DNA of 64,000 nt from Erwinia sp. JUb26 (GTDB taxonomy: Bacteria; Pseudomonadota; Gammaproteobacteria; Enterobacterales; Enterobacteriaceae), in NCBI RefSeq assembly GCF_003751505.1, contig NZ_RJVB01000006.1, positions 186,001 through 250,000 of the forward strand. Direction: 5' to 3'. Below the pieces are notes generated by a model that did not search any database, was not told where the DNA came from, and saw only the letters and a program-made list of their open reading frames with translations. Every line of letters begins with the position of its first letter. The first letter of the stretch is position 1. The position numbers were made by a program, and so were the translations under genes. Shown piece by piece: positions 19,656 through 30,104 of the stretch.

Positions 19656-21176
19656 TTAAAGGTGCAACGATGCCAAACGCAATATTTCGTTTTGCGTGGT
19701 ATTTTTCGTTTCGACAATGCCTGCAACCAGGCCATTACTCATTACCAGTATCCGATCGGTGATGCCTAATAATTCCGGCATTTCCGAGGAGATAATAATG
19801 ATTCCCTTATCTTTCTTCGCCAGCTCGGCAATCAGCTGATAAATTTCAAACTTCGCCCCAACGTCAATACCGCGCGTCGGCTCATCCAGCATTAATATTT
19901 CCGGCTGGGTCAGCAGCCAGCGGCCGATAATGACTTTTTGCTGGTTACCGCCGGAAAGCGAACCAATAGAGGTTTTATGCCCCGGGGTTTTTACCCGCAT
20001 GGAGTCAATCACCCACTGGGTATCGCTTTTCATCCGGCTGTTATCCAGCAGGCCGATGTTATTTTTATATTTACGGATATTCGAAATCAGCGAGTTAAAG
20101 CCGATATCCAGATAGGCGTAAATACCGGTTGAACGGCGCTCTTCGGTTACCAGCGCAAAGCCGTGGTTAATAGCCTCGTTGGCGCTGTTATTCTTAATCG
20201 GCTTGCCGTGCAGGCGGATTGTGCCCGCCGATTTCTCGCGGATGCCGAACAGCGTCTCGACGATATCGGTACGTTTGGCCCCCACCAGTCCGGCGATACC
20301 GAGGATTTCCCCTTTGCGCAGGTCGAAGGAAACGTCGCGAATCGACGGCTGGCGCAGCGAGGTCAGGTTTCGCACTTCCAGGATGGTTTCCCCCGGTACG
20401 TTATGCTTATCCGGGAAACGCTGGTTAAGCGAACGACCGACCATCATGGAAATAATCTTATCCATATCCAGCCCTTCCAGCGACTGGGTGGCAATCCACT
20501 GACCGTCGCGCAGAATGGTGATTTCGTCACACAGCTGGAAGATCTCTTCCATCTTATGTGAGATATAGATAATGCCGCAGCCGCGATCTTTCAGTTTACG
20601 AATAATGGTAAACAGGTGGTTAACTTCTTTTTCGGTCAGCGACGACGTTGGCTCATCCATAATCACGATTTTCGCGTTATAGGAAAAAGCCTTGGCGATT
20701 TCGATCATCTGCATCTGCGAAACGGAAAGTGATACCACTTTGTCACGCGGATCGATATCAATATCCAGCTCGTCGAAGATCGCTTTGGTATCGCGATACA
20801 TTTTATCCTGATCGACGAAGAAGCCTTTTTTTGGATAACGGCCAAGCCACATGTTATCCATGACGGTACGTTGCAGAACAAGGTTTAATTCCTGGTGCAC
20901 CATCGACACGCCGTTTTCCAGCGCCTCTTTAGAGCTTTTGAAATTAACTTCCTCACCCTGAAAAATAATGCTCCCCGAGTCTTTACTGTAAATGCCAAAC
21001 AGGCATTTTAATAAGGTCGACTTACCGGCACCATTCTCCCCCATCAAGGCGTGAATTGAATGCGGACGGACTTTTAGATTCACATTATCAAGCGCTTTAA
21101 CTCCCGGGAATGACTTATTAACATCCGTCATCTCCAGCAAAAATTCGCGCTGCGTTTGCACGTTATCACTGCCCAT
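19656..21176 (-). CDS. mglA: Galactose/methyl-galactoside ABC transporter ATPase
   Basis: A 506-residue tandem ATPase of the carbohydrate ABC type. The first nucleotide-binding domain has Walker [10 protein letters not shown] and Walker [11 protein letters not shown]. The second half has a degenerate P-loop (GLVGAKRTD) but keeps LSGGNQQK and [11 protein letters not shown], which is normal for MglA/RbsA/XylG. It energises the MglC channel with galactose delivered by MglB. Confidence 0.97.
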   Translation of the reverse strand: MGSDNVQTQREFLLEMTDVNKSFPGVKALDNVNLKVRPHSIHALMGENGAGKSTLLKCLFGIYSKDSGSIIFQGEEVNFKSSKEALENGVSMVHQELNLVLQRTVMDNMWLGRYPKKGFFVDQDKMYRDTKAIFDELDIDIDPRDKVVSLSVSQMQMIEIAKAFSYNAKIVIMDEPTSSLTEKEVNHLFTIIRKLKDRGCGIIYISHKMEEIFQLCDEITILRDGQWIATQSLEGLDMDKIISMMVGRSLNQRFPDKHNVPGETILEVRNLTSLRQPSIRDVSFDLRKGEILGIAGLVGAKRTDIVETLFGIREKSAGTIRLHGKPIKNNSANEAINHGFALVTEERRSTGIYAYLDIGFNSLISNIRKYKNNIGLLDNSRMKSDTQWVIDSMRVKTPGHKTSIGSLSGGNQQKVIIGRWLLTQPEILMLDEPTRGIDVGAKFEIYQLIAELAKKDKGIIIISSEMPELLGITDRILVMSNGLVAGIVETKNTTQNEILRLASLHL

Positions 21177-21212
21177 AATTCTACCTGGCTGAAAGGGTGA
21201 CCTGATTCAACG

Positions 21213-21243
21213 CCTGGTGCGAGGCAGGACGCCCCGCACCAGG
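21213..21243 (-). repeat. Hairpin between mglB and mglA
   Basis: A 9-bp stem (21213-21221 with 21235-21243) in the mglB-mglA gap, without a following T-run. It could protect the upstream mglB message and give its higher expression, as intercistronic hairpins often do after binding-protein genes. That role is inferred. Confidence 0.6.
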
Positions 21244-21249
21244 TGATAC

Positions 21250-22245
21250 TTATTTCGCGAACTGTGACAGATTGTCTTTATCGACCGGAACGTAAGCGAC
21301 GCGAACCACTTTACCTTCCAGTTTGTAGTTGGTGCCTTCGGTCGCCGGTTTGCCCGCTGCCAGGTTTTTCGCCATATCGAATGTGGCTTTCGCCTGGTTG
21401 TCCGCATCGTTCAGCACGGTACCGGCCATCGCGCCGGATTTCACCAGCGCCAGGGCTTCCGGCAGTGCATCCACGCCGAATACCGGTACGGAAGATTTGT
21501 TGTGGGCCTTCAGCGCTTCAACGGCACCCATCGCCATCGCATCGTTGTTGGCAATCACCACTTCGATTTTGTTGCCGTTCGGGCCGGAGAGCCACGCATC
21601 CATCTTATCTTTCGCCTGTGCGGTATCCCACATCGCGGTGTCCAGATGCAGCTGCTGCGTTTTCAGGCCGTCTTTGTTCAGGGTGTCGATCACGTATTTG
21701 GTACGTGCTTCAGCATCCGGGTGGCCCGGCTCGCCTTTCAGCAGCACGAACTGGATCTGGCCGTCTTTGTTCAGATCCCAGGCCGGATTCGCCTTCCAGT
21801 GTTTTTCAATCAGCTCGCCCTGCTTAACGCCGGACTCTTTCGAGTCGGTACCGACGTAGTAGGCTTTGTCATAGCTGGCCAGCGCTTTCGCCGATGGCTC
21901 TTTGTTGAAGAACACGACAGGAATATCGTTGGATTTGGCTTTGCTGATGATCACGTCAGCCGCCGCCGGGTCAACCAGGTTGATGGCCAGCGCCTTCACA
22001 CCTTTCGCCACCATCACGTCAACCTGGTCGTTCTGGGTTGACTGGCTGTTCTGGGAGTCATTCATCAACAGCTGCACGTCCGAGCTGTTTTTGGCTTCTT
22101 TCTCAATGGCCTTGCGCACCACCGACATAAAGTTGTCGTCATACTTATAAATGGTCACGCCGATACGGGTATCAGCAGCGTGAGCAACGGCGCCAAACAT
22201 CATGCTGGCGACCAGGGCGGTAAGAGTGAAAACCTTCTTATTCAT
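21250..22245 (-). CDS. mglB: D-galactose/D-glucose-binding periplasmic protein
   Basis: The periplasmic receptor for galactose and glucose uptake and, through Trg in E. coli, for chemotaxis. A 331-residue precursor with a Sec signal peptide (about 1-23, ending AHA). The mature protein begins [16 protein letters not shown]. It has two Rossmann-like lobes and the calcium-loop region DLNKDGQIQ. It is the first gene of mglBAC, with a GGAGAT ribosome site. Confidence 0.97.
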   Translation of the reverse strand: MNKKVFTLTALVASMMFGAVAHAADTRIGVTIYKYDDNFMSVVRKAIEKEAKNSSDVQLLMNDSQNSQSTQNDQVDVMVAKGVKALAINLVDPAAADVIISKAKSNDIPVVFFNKEPSAKALASYDKAYYVGTDSKESGVKQGELIEKHWKANPAWDLNKDGQIQFVLLKGEPGHPDAEARTKYVIDTLNKDGLKTQQLHLDTAMWDTAQAKDKMDAWLSGPNGNKIEVVIANNDAMAMGAVEALKAHNKSSVPVFGVDALPEALALVKSGAMAGTVLNDADNQAKATFDMAKNLAAGKPATEGTNYKLEGKVVRVAYVPVDKDNLSQFAK

Positions 22246-22521
22246 GGTATCTCCGGTTTTTTTGTAGGGTAGTACTCACGCAATGCGGGCACGGCGTGCT
22301 CGCGTGGCGATCGATTCGTGGGCGGCGAAACAGAAGTTGTTGCGCGGGCCGACTATGGCTAACACCAAACCCGACGTCCGTGTGCGGAAAGGCTTCCTGA
22401 ATGCTGTATGTAAACTTACCGAGCGGGGCTGATAACGACAGTGAGAAAGCCAGCCCTGTCGTTACATCATGTTTCAGCCCCTGCAGACGCTGCCATCATA
22501 GAGAAGGCCATGTTAATTAAC
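22246..22521 (-). promoter_or_regulatory. mgl promoter and leader region
   Basis: About 275 bases between the CRP/GalS sites and mglB. The promoter is expected within the part adjoining the operator, leaving a leader of roughly 200 bases with several GC-rich palindromic patches. I found no short gene in it. Confidence 0.5.
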
Positions 22522-22537
22522 TGTGAATTTACTCACA
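22522..22537 (-). promoter_or_regulatory. CRP site of the mgl operon
   Basis: TGTGA-N6-TCACA, a perfect CRP half-site pair with the ideal 6-base spacer. It lies upstream of mglB and 2 bp from the Gal operator, as in E. coli. Confidence 0.92.
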
Positions 22538-22539
22538 GA

Positions 22540-22555
22540 TTGAAAACGGTTACAC
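22540..22555 (-). promoter_or_regulatory. GalS/GalR operator of the mgl operon
   Basis: On the minus strand GTGTAACCGTTTTCAA fits the gal operator consensus GTGKAANCGNTTNCAC. It overlaps the galS stop codon (22550-22552), so the operator lies partly inside the upstream regulator gene. Confidence 0.9.
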
Positions 22556-23590
22556 CAGCAAATCGCCTGAGTTAGTGACGGCCGACACATTTTGCCGCAG
22601 CGCCACCGAATGACGGCGCACCAGCGTCGGCATAAAGCAGTGCTGAGCGCTGTGGTCGAGCTGCCCCGCCGCACCTTTCAGCGCCAGTTCGGTAGCCAGT
22701 TTCGCCATAGAAACAACAGGATAACGAACCGTACTGAGCTGCGGGTCGGTGTAACGTGAGATAGGAATGTCATCAAATCCGACGACGGAAAGCTGTAACG
22801 GCACGGCAATGCCGTTGTCTTTCAGCGCCGCCAGCGCACCGGCGGCCATGCTGTCGTTGTAGGCAAATACCGCGCTGAGCTGCAGATTACGCCCCAACAG
22901 CTCCACCATCGCCGCTTCGCCGCCCTGTAAATCCGGCTCGCCGCAGGCGGACCAGCTTTCGGCGGGGGTGATGCCCTGCTCGCTCATCGCCTGCATCCAG
23001 CCGTGGCGGCGCTGATCGTCATCTTCAATCGGGTGCGCCGATCCCAGATAGCCGATGCGCTGATGCCCGTGCTGTAACAGCATGCGTGTCGCCATCAGCG
23101 CACCGCTGACGTTGTCCAGGCATACGCAGCGGTGGGCAAATCCGGGGATGATGCGGTTGATTAACACCATGCCCGGCACCTGCTGCATCAGCGACGACAG
23201 TTCGTCATCACCCATCGCTTTTGCATGAACAATCAGGGCGTTACAGCGCTGGCGAATCAGCACTTCAATGGCGTGGCGCTCTTTATCCGCCTGATGATAG
23301 GAGTTGTTGATCAGCACATGTTTGTGCAGGCGCTGGGCAACGGTATCCACCGCTTTCACCAGCGCGCCGAAGAAGGGATCGGATACGTCCATCACCACCA
23401 CGCCGATGGTATCGCTGACCTGGCTGGCCAGCGCCTGCGCGTTGGCGTTCGGCCGATAGCCCAGCTGCTCAACGATTTTTAATACGACATCGCGGGTTTC
23501 ACCGGTGACGGCCGCACTGTTGTTCAGCACGCGGGAGACGGTTGCCACGGAGACGCCCGCCTCACGGGCCACATCACGAATGGTAATCAT
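22550..23590 (-). CDS. galS: LacI-family galactose regulator GalS
   Basis: A 346-residue repressor of mgl and related galactose genes with D-galactose or fucose as inducer. The N-terminal helix-turn-helix [21 protein letters not shown] is followed by the hinge and the periplasmic-binding-protein-like core. It lies directly upstream of mglB in the same direction. Its own promoter carries a CRP site and a Gal operator, indicating autoregulation. GalR is the closest alternative, but position next to mgl favours GalS. Confidence 0.94.
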   Translation of the reverse strand: MITIRDVAREAGVSVATVSRVLNNSAAVTGETRDVVLKIVEQLGYRPNANAQALASQVSDTIGVVVMDVSDPFFGALVKAVDTVAQRLHKHVLINNSYHQADKERHAIEVLIRQRCNALIVHAKAMGDDELSSLMQQVPGMVLINRIIPGFAHRCVCLDNVSGALMATRMLLQHGHQRIGYLGSAHPIEDDDQRRHGWMQAMSEQGITPAESWSACGEPDLQGGEAAMVELLGRNLQLSAVFAYNDSMAAGALAALKDNGIAVPLQLSVVGFDDIPISRYTDPQLSTVRYPVVSMAKLATELALKGAAGQLDHSAQHCFMPTLVRRHSVALRQNVSAVTNSGDLLV

Positions 23591-23683
23591 GACCGATTAC
23601 CGCAGAAGATTAGATTTTGCATAGCCCTTCCTGACCTTGACGCGTTTCTGCCGTCTATTTTGTCAGTCAGGCCGCGCCATCTT

Positions 23684-23699
23684 CGTGAATTGCGTCACA
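23684..23699 (-). promoter_or_regulatory. CRP site of galS
   Basis: CGTGA-N6-TCACA, 9 of 10 conserved bases of the CRP consensus, 94 bp upstream of the galS start and 3 bp from a Gal operator. Confidence 0.82.
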
Positions 23700-23702
23700 C
23701 GG

Positions 23703-23718
23703 CTGAAAACGGTTACAT
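23703..23718 (-). promoter_or_regulatory. Gal operator of galS
   Basis: On the minus strand ATGTAACCGTTTTCAG shares the core TGTAACCGTTTTCA with the mgl operator at 22540-22555. It ends 9 bp before the end of yeiB. GalS most likely represses its own gene through it. Confidence 0.85.
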
Positions 23719-23726
23719 ACAAAGTT

Positions 23727-24905
23727 TTAACCTTTGTGATGCCTGTCATCTTCTGCCAGCGGCGTCAGGCCCAGCGAGGTCAGCCTGCGCCACAGCCACT
23801 CCAGCGGCCCCTGGCGGAACAGACGCAACCAGCAGAGTGAAAACAGCAGGTTAACCGCCCAGACGGCGGGCACGATCGCCAGCAGCTGCAGGCGGCTGAA
23901 GTGGTTGAACAGCGCAAAATGGTTAAACAGCGTGGTGCAGATCAGCGTCTGCAGCAGGTAGTTGCTGAGCGCCATTCGCCCGACGGCGCTGACCGCCCTG
24001 GTGATAAACCGCCGCTGAAGCTGCGGCCAGTAGCCGAAGCAGAGCGCAGCATAGCCCAGCGCCTGTAATGGCGCGCTGACTTCGCGCGGCACCTGCAGGA
24101 AAAAGCCCGACCAGCGGAAGCTCCAGCCGGTCATCCACTGCAGGGCAATCGACGGGATTTCAATCGCCATCCCGGCAAGCACCAGCAGCCAGCCGGTGCG
24201 GCGATAGTGCTGCACGCTGAACGTGCCCCGCAGCCAGCCGCTGCGCATCAGCGACGCGCCGCACATCATCAGGCCCGCCAGCTGCCAGCCGTACTGCGCC
24301 GCCAGCGCCATCAGCGCCGATCCCAGCATATCCAGTCGGTTGCGCAGCGCTTCCCAGCCGCCGTGGGTGCGCCAGAAAGTTTCATACTGCACGTCGGCGG
24401 CGCCGGGCAGCCATGAACTGTTGGGATTCGGCCCCGAGGCCATCCCCAGCACCACCAGAATGGCGCTGCCGACCACGTACAGCATCAGGCCGGTATTAAA
24501 CAGCTGTCGCGTGCCGGGCACGTCGCGGATCATCCGCCATACCACCAGCCCCACCAGGCCGTACGCCAGCAGGATATCCCCTTCCCACAGCAGCAGGCCG
24601 TGCAGCAAGCCGAAGATCACCAGCCACGACAGCCGCGACTGTAGCCAGCGCTTGCCGCGCGGCAGCAGCATCTGTAATCCGGCACCGAACAGAATGGCGA
24701 ACAGGGTGAGGAATTTCGCCTGCGCCAGCAGATCCATCGCCGACCAGACCCATAGCTCGGAGGCCGCGGGCATGCCGTGCCAGGCCGGGTTCAGGTAGGC
24801 GGCTTTCGGTAAGGCAAAGGAGGTGATATTCAGTAGCAGGATGCCGAGAATGGCGACCCCGCGGATAAAATCCAGCGTGGCAATACGGGTTACGGGTGCA
24901 TTCAT
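23727..24905 (-). CDS. yeiB: DUF418 membrane protein YeiB
   Basis: A 392-residue polytopic inner-membrane protein (about ten segments) with the family signature TLDFIRGVAILGILLLNI near the N terminus and the late VGRMALSNYLLQTLICTTLF segment. The function is not established; members resemble acyltransferase-like or transporter proteins. I chose the ATG at 24905, which places the conserved start as in E. coli YeiB. A TTG at 24950 would add 15 residues without similarity. The ribosome site is poor for either start. Confidence 0.9.
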   Translation of the reverse strand: MNAPVTRIATLDFIRGVAILGILLLNITSFALPKAAYLNPAWHGMPAASELWVWSAMDLLAQAKFLTLFAILFGAGLQMLLPRGKRWLQSRLSWLVIFGLLHGLLLWEGDILLAYGLVGLVVWRMIRDVPGTRQLFNTGLMLYVVGSAILVVLGMASGPNPNSSWLPGAADVQYETFWRTHGGWEALRNRLDMLGSALMALAAQYGWQLAGLMMCGASLMRSGWLRGTFSVQHYRRTGWLLVLAGMAIEIPSIALQWMTGWSFRWSGFFLQVPREVSAPLQALGYAALCFGYWPQLQRRFITRAVSAVGRMALSNYLLQTLICTTLFNHFALFNHFSRLQLLAIVPAVWAVNLLFSLCWLRLFRQGPLEWLWRRLTSLGLTPLAEDDRHHKG

Positions 24906-24951
24906 CCAGGGAGGTTCATCTCTTCGGGTCGCCCGGGCGTGGATCGACAAC

Positions 24952-24978
24952 GGGCAGACCGGCGGAACCGGCCTGCCC
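24952..24978 (-). terminator. Hairpin after folE
   Basis: An 11-bp stem with one mismatch (24952-24962 with 24968-24978), 33 bases after the folE stop, without a clear T-run. It may be a weak terminator or mRNA-stabilising structure between folE and yeiB. Confidence 0.5.
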
Positions 24979-25010
24979 CTACAGTGCAGGATGTCGCCTC
25001 AGGCTGTCAA

Positions 25011-25676
25011 TCAGCTGTGACGCACCGCACGCAGGAACTCCTGCCGGGTGTTCTGGCTGGACTTGAACAGCCCGCCCAGAGAGGTGGTGGTGGTGGCGCT
25101 GGTAGCATCGCGAATACCGCGCGCCTTCACGCAGTAATGCACCGCGTCGATGGATACCGCCACGTTGTTGGTGCCGAGCAGCGTTTGCAGTGCCACGAGG
25201 ATCTGCTGCGTCAGGCGTTCCTGCACCTGTGGGCGCGAGGAGAAGAACTGCACGATGCGGTTGATCTTCGACAGGCCAATCACCTTATCTTTCGGGATAT
25301 AGGCTACGGTGGCCTTACCGTCGATAATCACGAAGTGATGCTCACAGGTGCTGGTCAGCGTGATATCACGCACCGTCACCATTTCATCAACCTTCATCTT
25401 ATTTTCGATCACGGTGATTTTCGGGAAGTTGGCGTAATCTAGGCCGGAAAACACCTCGTTCACGTACATTTTGGCAATACGCTGCGGAGTTTCACGCAGG
25501 CTGTCATCTTCCAGATCGAGGTTCAGCAGCTGCATAATTTCGGTCATATGGCCGGCAATCAGCTGTCTGCGGGTGTCGTCATCCATTTCACGCACCGGGG
25601 CGCGTAACGGGGTTTCCAGCCCACGAGCAAGCAGTGCTTCATGAACAAGTGCGGCTTCCTGACTCAACGTCGCCAT
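25011..25676 (-). CDS. folE: GTP cyclohydrolase I
   Basis: The first enzyme of tetrahydrofolate (and queuosine-precursor) synthesis, converting GTP to 7,8-dihydroneopterin triphosphate. 221 residues. The zinc ligands Cys111, His114 (in STCEHH) and Cys182 (HYCVKARG) are all present. The C-terminal SLGGLFKS segment is conserved. The gene lies next to yeiB as in E. coli. Confidence 0.97.
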   Translation of the reverse strand: MATLSQEAALVHEALLARGLETPLRAPVREMDDDTRRQLIAGHMTEIMQLLNLDLEDDSLRETPQRIAKMYVNEVFSGLDYANFPKITVIENKMKVDEMVTVRDITLTSTCEHHFVIIDGKATVAYIPKDKVIGLSKINRIVQFFSSRPQVQERLTQQILVALQTLLGTNNVAVSIDAVHYCVKARGIRDATSATTTTSLGGLFKSSQNTRQEFLRAVRHS

Positions 25677-25801
25677 GTGATTCTCTTCTCCAGCAGGTGA
25701 CCAGCCGGGCGCAACGGGCCCGGCGAAATTTCTGAGGCGGTATTTTGTAATACATTCGGCGCGCGATCCAGTGAATCAATTTAATTGTCGATGAAACTGT
25801 T

Positions 25802-26938
25802 TCATTCAGCCGCCGCATCGCGCCGCCAGACCAGCGCGGCGGCCACCAGCAGCGCAACGCCCGCCACGTACAGCGCCGGTTCCAGCCGTCCGGTTAAGGC
25901 GGTGGATATCGCCGACAGCAACGGCCCCACCAGCTGGCCGAGCGCATAGCCGGTGGTCAGCAGCCCGGCCAGATAGCGGGTATGCCGGGGTGCCAGTTCA
26001 CGACCGTACTGCAGGGAGAGCTGCACCACGCAGAGGAAGCCGCCGCCGACCAGCACCGCACCGAGCACCAGCCCGCCGATCCCCGGCAGCAGGCCGGAGA
26101 CGAAGACGCCGATAGCCTGTAGCACCAGCACGTACGCCAGGCGCCGATTGCTGTGGCCGTAGCGGCGGATCAGAATGCCCGCGATAATGCCCAGCACCGC
26201 CGCGCCGCCAAACACCGGCCAGGCAAACTGCGCAAAGGCGCTGCCCGGGAAGCGCGCCGCCGCCATCTGCGACAGGAACGTCGCCGGCAGGATATAACCG
26301 AACCCCGCAAGGCTGTAGCTCCACATCAGTTTTTTCAGCCCGGCGGTCAGCTTCAGCGGTTCCGGCGCGGTTTCCGGGCGGTGCAGCTGGCCGCTGCGCG
26401 GCAGGTTGCGGGCAATCAACAGCACCAGCAGCAGCGCCATCACGCCGTAGGCCAGCCAGGCCATCGCGGCATCGATCTGCCAGTGATGCAGCACCACCGC
26501 CAGCATGCCGCTGAGGAAAATCCCGGTGCCCGGCCCGGCAAACACCGCCGCACTCAGGCTAGGTCGCCCGTAGTGGTGCAGCTGTTCATTACTCCACGCG
26601 GCGATCAGCACCATCGCCCAGCCGCTGGCCCAGCCGATCAGAAAACGCACCACGCCGTGCCACCACGGCCCCGCCACGCAGGCGGATAGCAGCGTCAGCG
26701 TCACCGCCCCCCAAATCCCGGCCTGCAGGCGCCACTCCACCCGGCGGGTGGCGCGCATCGCGTCCCAGGAGCCAAACAGATAGCCAAGATAGTTTAGGGC
26801 GGCGACCACCGCCGCGCTGGTCAGCGACAGCTGGCGATCGTCTATCATTAAAGGCACCTGGGGGGTAAAGGCAAAGCGCCCGATCCCCATCGCTACTACC
26901 AGCGCCAGAAATGCGCTGAATGCCACACGAACGGCCAT
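25802..26938 (-). CDS. YbfB/YjiJ-family MFS transporter
   Basis: A 378-residue membrane protein with about twelve segments. The N-terminal GIGRFAFTPQVPLMI followed by NYLGYLFGS is characteristic of the YbfB/YjiJ branch. Family substrates are poorly known. It is divergent from a LysR-type regulator at 27039, with about 100 bp of shared promoter, a common layout for a transporter and its regulator. It is not at this place in E. coli. Confidence 0.88.
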   Translation of the reverse strand: MAVRVAFSAFLALVVAMGIGRFAFTPQVPLMIDDRQLSLTSAAVVAALNYLGYLFGSWDAMRATRRVEWRLQAGIWGAVTLTLLSACVAGPWWHGVVRFLIGWASGWAMVLIAAWSNEQLHHYGRPSLSAAVFAGPGTGIFLSGMLAVVLHHWQIDAAMAWLAYGVMALLLVLLIARNLPRSGQLHRPETAPEPLKLTAGLKKLMWSYSLAGFGYILPATFLSQMAAARFPGSAFAQFAWPVFGGAAVLGIIAGILIRRYGHSNRRLAYVLVLQAIGVFVSGLLPGIGGLVLGAVLVGGGFLCVVQLSLQYGRELAPRHTRYLAGLLTTGYALGQLVGPLLSAISTALTGRLEPALYVAGVALLVAAALVWRRDAAAE

Positions 26939-27038
26939 TTTGTTCTCCCGTGCCCGATTTTCATTGCCAGTAGTCTATGCGATCGGTAAACTCTCAAAAA
27001 GTGAATAATTCACACCAAGTTGCTTACGAAAAAAGAAT

Positions 27039-27917
27039 ATGGATCTGACCCAGCTTAAAATGTTCTGCGCCGTTGCCGACAGCGGCTCCGTTGTCCGCGC
27101 GGCGGAACAGCTTAACCGCGTGCCCTCGAATCTCACCACTCGCCTGCGTCAGCTGGAAGAGGAGCTCGGCACGGACCTGTTTATCCGCGAGAAGCAGCGC
27201 CTGCGGCTATCGCCGATGGGGCATAACTTTCTCTGCTACGCGCAGCGCATTCTGGCACTGAGCGCCGAAGCGATGGCGATGGCCCACGGCGGCGAACCTG
27301 CCGGGCACTTTGCGCTGGGATCGATGGAAAGCACCGCCGCCAGCCGCCTCCCCTCGCTGCTGGCCGAATTCCATCAGCGTTACCGAAACGTCACGCTGTC
27401 GCTGACCACCGGCACCTCCGGCGAGATCCTCGAACAGGTGCGCGCAGGCACGCTGGCCGCCGCGCTGTCCGACGGACCGATCAATATGGACGAGCTGAAC
27501 AGCTGCGTGGCCTTTTCCGAACGGCTGGTGCTGATCAGCAGCCTTGAGCATCCGCCAATCGCCAGCCCGGCGGACGCGGCCGGAGCCACGCTGTTTACCT
27601 TTCGCCCCAGCTGCTCGTACCGCCAGCGCTTTGAAAACTGGTTTCTTGCCGACGGTGTGCAGCACGGGCCGGTGATGGATATTCCGTCCTATCACGCCAT
27701 GCTGGCCTGCGTCGCCAGCGGCGGCGGCATTGCCCTGCTGCCGGAGGGCGTGCTGACGCTGTTGCCGGGCCATGAACGCGTGCGCAAGCATCCGCTGCCG
27801 GCGAAATTCCGCGATACCGACACCCGGCTGGTGTGGCGACGGGATGCCTTCACGCCGAATGTTGAAGCACTGAAGTACCTGATTATTGAACAGTTTGATA
27901 ATAAGTCCAGCGACTGA
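27039..27917 (+). CDS. LysR-family transcriptional regulator
   Basis: A 292-residue regulator with the N-terminal winged helix-turn-helix (DLTQLKMFCAVADSGSVVRAAEQLNRVPSNLTTRLRQLEEEL in the first 45 residues) and an effector-binding domain. It begins 100 bp from the divergent transporter, which it probably controls together with itself. The effector is unknown. The downstream frmA begins 84 bp later, but that gene is more often tied to FrmR, so a link is uncertain. Confidence 0.88.
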   Translation: MDLTQLKMFCAVADSGSVVRAAEQLNRVPSNLTTRLRQLEEELGTDLFIREKQRLRLSPMGHNFLCYAQRILALSAEAMAMAHGGEPAGHFALGSMESTAASRLPSLLAEFHQRYRNVTLSLTTGTSGEILEQVRAGTLAAALSDGPINMDELNSCVAFSERLVLISSLEHPPIASPADAAGATLFTFRPSCSYRQRFENWFLADGVQHGPVMDIPSYHAMLACVASGGGIALLPEGVLTLLPGHERVRKHPLPAKFRDTDTRLVWRRDAFTPNVEALKYLIIEQFDNKSSD

Positions 27918-27989
27918 CCGGGCTTATCACGTCCCCTTAACCTTAAACACCCTGCTCACGACCGGAATTCACCGGATCGGAGTGACTGA

Positions 27990-29126
<1,137 letters not shown>

Positions 29127-29152
29127 TAAGCCGCGCACCGGTAAGCTATAGT

Positions 29153-29186
29153 CAGAGTCAGGCCCGCGCAAACGGGCCTGACTCTG
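29153..29186 (+). terminator. Hairpin between frmA and fghA
   Basis: A 14-bp perfect stem (29153-29166 with 29173-29186) with a 6-base loop and no T-run, 26 bases after frmA and 29 before fghA. It probably shapes mRNA stability or attenuates readthrough within the operon rather than ending it fully. Confidence 0.6.
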
Positions 29187-29215
29187 AACGACGACAGAAC
29201 ACATCAGGAGAATAC

Positions 29216-30061
29216 ATGCCATCCACTCTGGAGCTACTTGAAGAACACCGGCTGTACGGCGGCTGGCAGCAGCGCTACCGCCATCAGTCCACCAGCCTCA
29301 ACTGCACCATGACCTTTAGCATTTTCTTACCCGGCCCGAAAGACGGCACCCCGCCGCCGGTGGTCTGGTGCCTCGCCGGTTTAACCTGCACCGATGAAAA
29401 CTTCAGCGTGAAGTCCGGCGCACAGCGCGTGGCGGCAGAGCTGGGGCTGGTTCTGGTAATGCCGGATACCAGCCCGCGCGGGGAAGGCGTGGCCAACGAT
29501 GAAGGTTACGATCTCGGCCAGGGCGCAGGGTTCTACCTCAACGCCACCCAGGAACCGTGGTCGGCGAATTTCAAAATGTACGACTATATCAACAGCGAGC
29601 TGCCCGCGCTGATTGCCGGTAACTTCAGCGTCAGCGACCGTCAGGCCATTATGGGTCACTCGATGGGCGGACACGGTGCGCTGACCATCGCGCTGCGCAA
29701 TCCGGGCCGCTTCAGTTCGGCCTCGGCGTTTGCGCCTATTGTTAACCCGCTGGAAGTGCCGTGGGGACAAAAAGCGTTCCGCGCCTATCTGGGCGATGAT
29801 GTTGAAAGCTGGAAGGAATATGACAGCTGCTGGCTGATGCGTAACAGCGCTAACCAGTTACCGGTGCTGATCGATCAGGGTGACAGCGACCAGTTCCTTG
29901 CCGATCAGCTGCGGCCTGAACGCCTGGAGGAGATTGCCCGTGAGGTGGACTTCCCACTGACCGTGCGCGTGCAGCCAGGTTACGATCACAGCTACTTCTT
30001 TATCAGCAGCTTCGTCGAGGACCATTTGCGCTTCCACGCCAGATATCTGCTGGTGTCGTAA
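29216..30061 (+). CDS. fghA: S-formylglutathione hydrolase
   Basis: Hydrolyses S-formylglutathione to formate and glutathione, the second step of formaldehyde detoxification after FrmA. 281 residues of the esterase D alpha/beta-hydrolase family. The nucleophile elbow GHSMGG places the catalytic serine at 149. The late Asp (DQGDSDQFL) and His (YDHSYFF) complete the triad. It corresponds to E. coli yeiG/frmB and has a good AGGAG ribosome site. Confidence 0.96.
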   Translation: MPSTLELLEEHRLYGGWQQRYRHQSTSLNCTMTFSIFLPGPKDGTPPPVVWCLAGLTCTDENFSVKSGAQRVAAELGLVLVMPDTSPRGEGVANDEGYDLGQGAGFYLNATQEPWSANFKMYDYINSELPALIAGNFSVSDRQAIMGHSMGGHGALTIALRNPGRFSSASAFAPIVNPLEVPWGQKAFRAYLGDDVESWKEYDSCWLMRNSANQLPVLIDQGDSDQFLADQLRPERLEEIAREVDFPLTVRVQPGYDHSYFFISSFVEDHLRFHARYLLVS

Positions 30062-30068
30062 ATGAAGC

Positions 30069-30096
30069 GGGGCCAGCGGCTTGCGCCGCTGGCCCC
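30069..30096. terminator. Terminator between fghA and cirA
   Basis: A 12-bp perfect GC-rich stem (30069-30080 with 30085-30096) and a tetraloop, in the 43-base gap between two convergent genes. No T-run, so its efficiency is uncertain. Confidence 0.65.
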
Positions 30097-30104
30097 GGCG
30101 GAGA

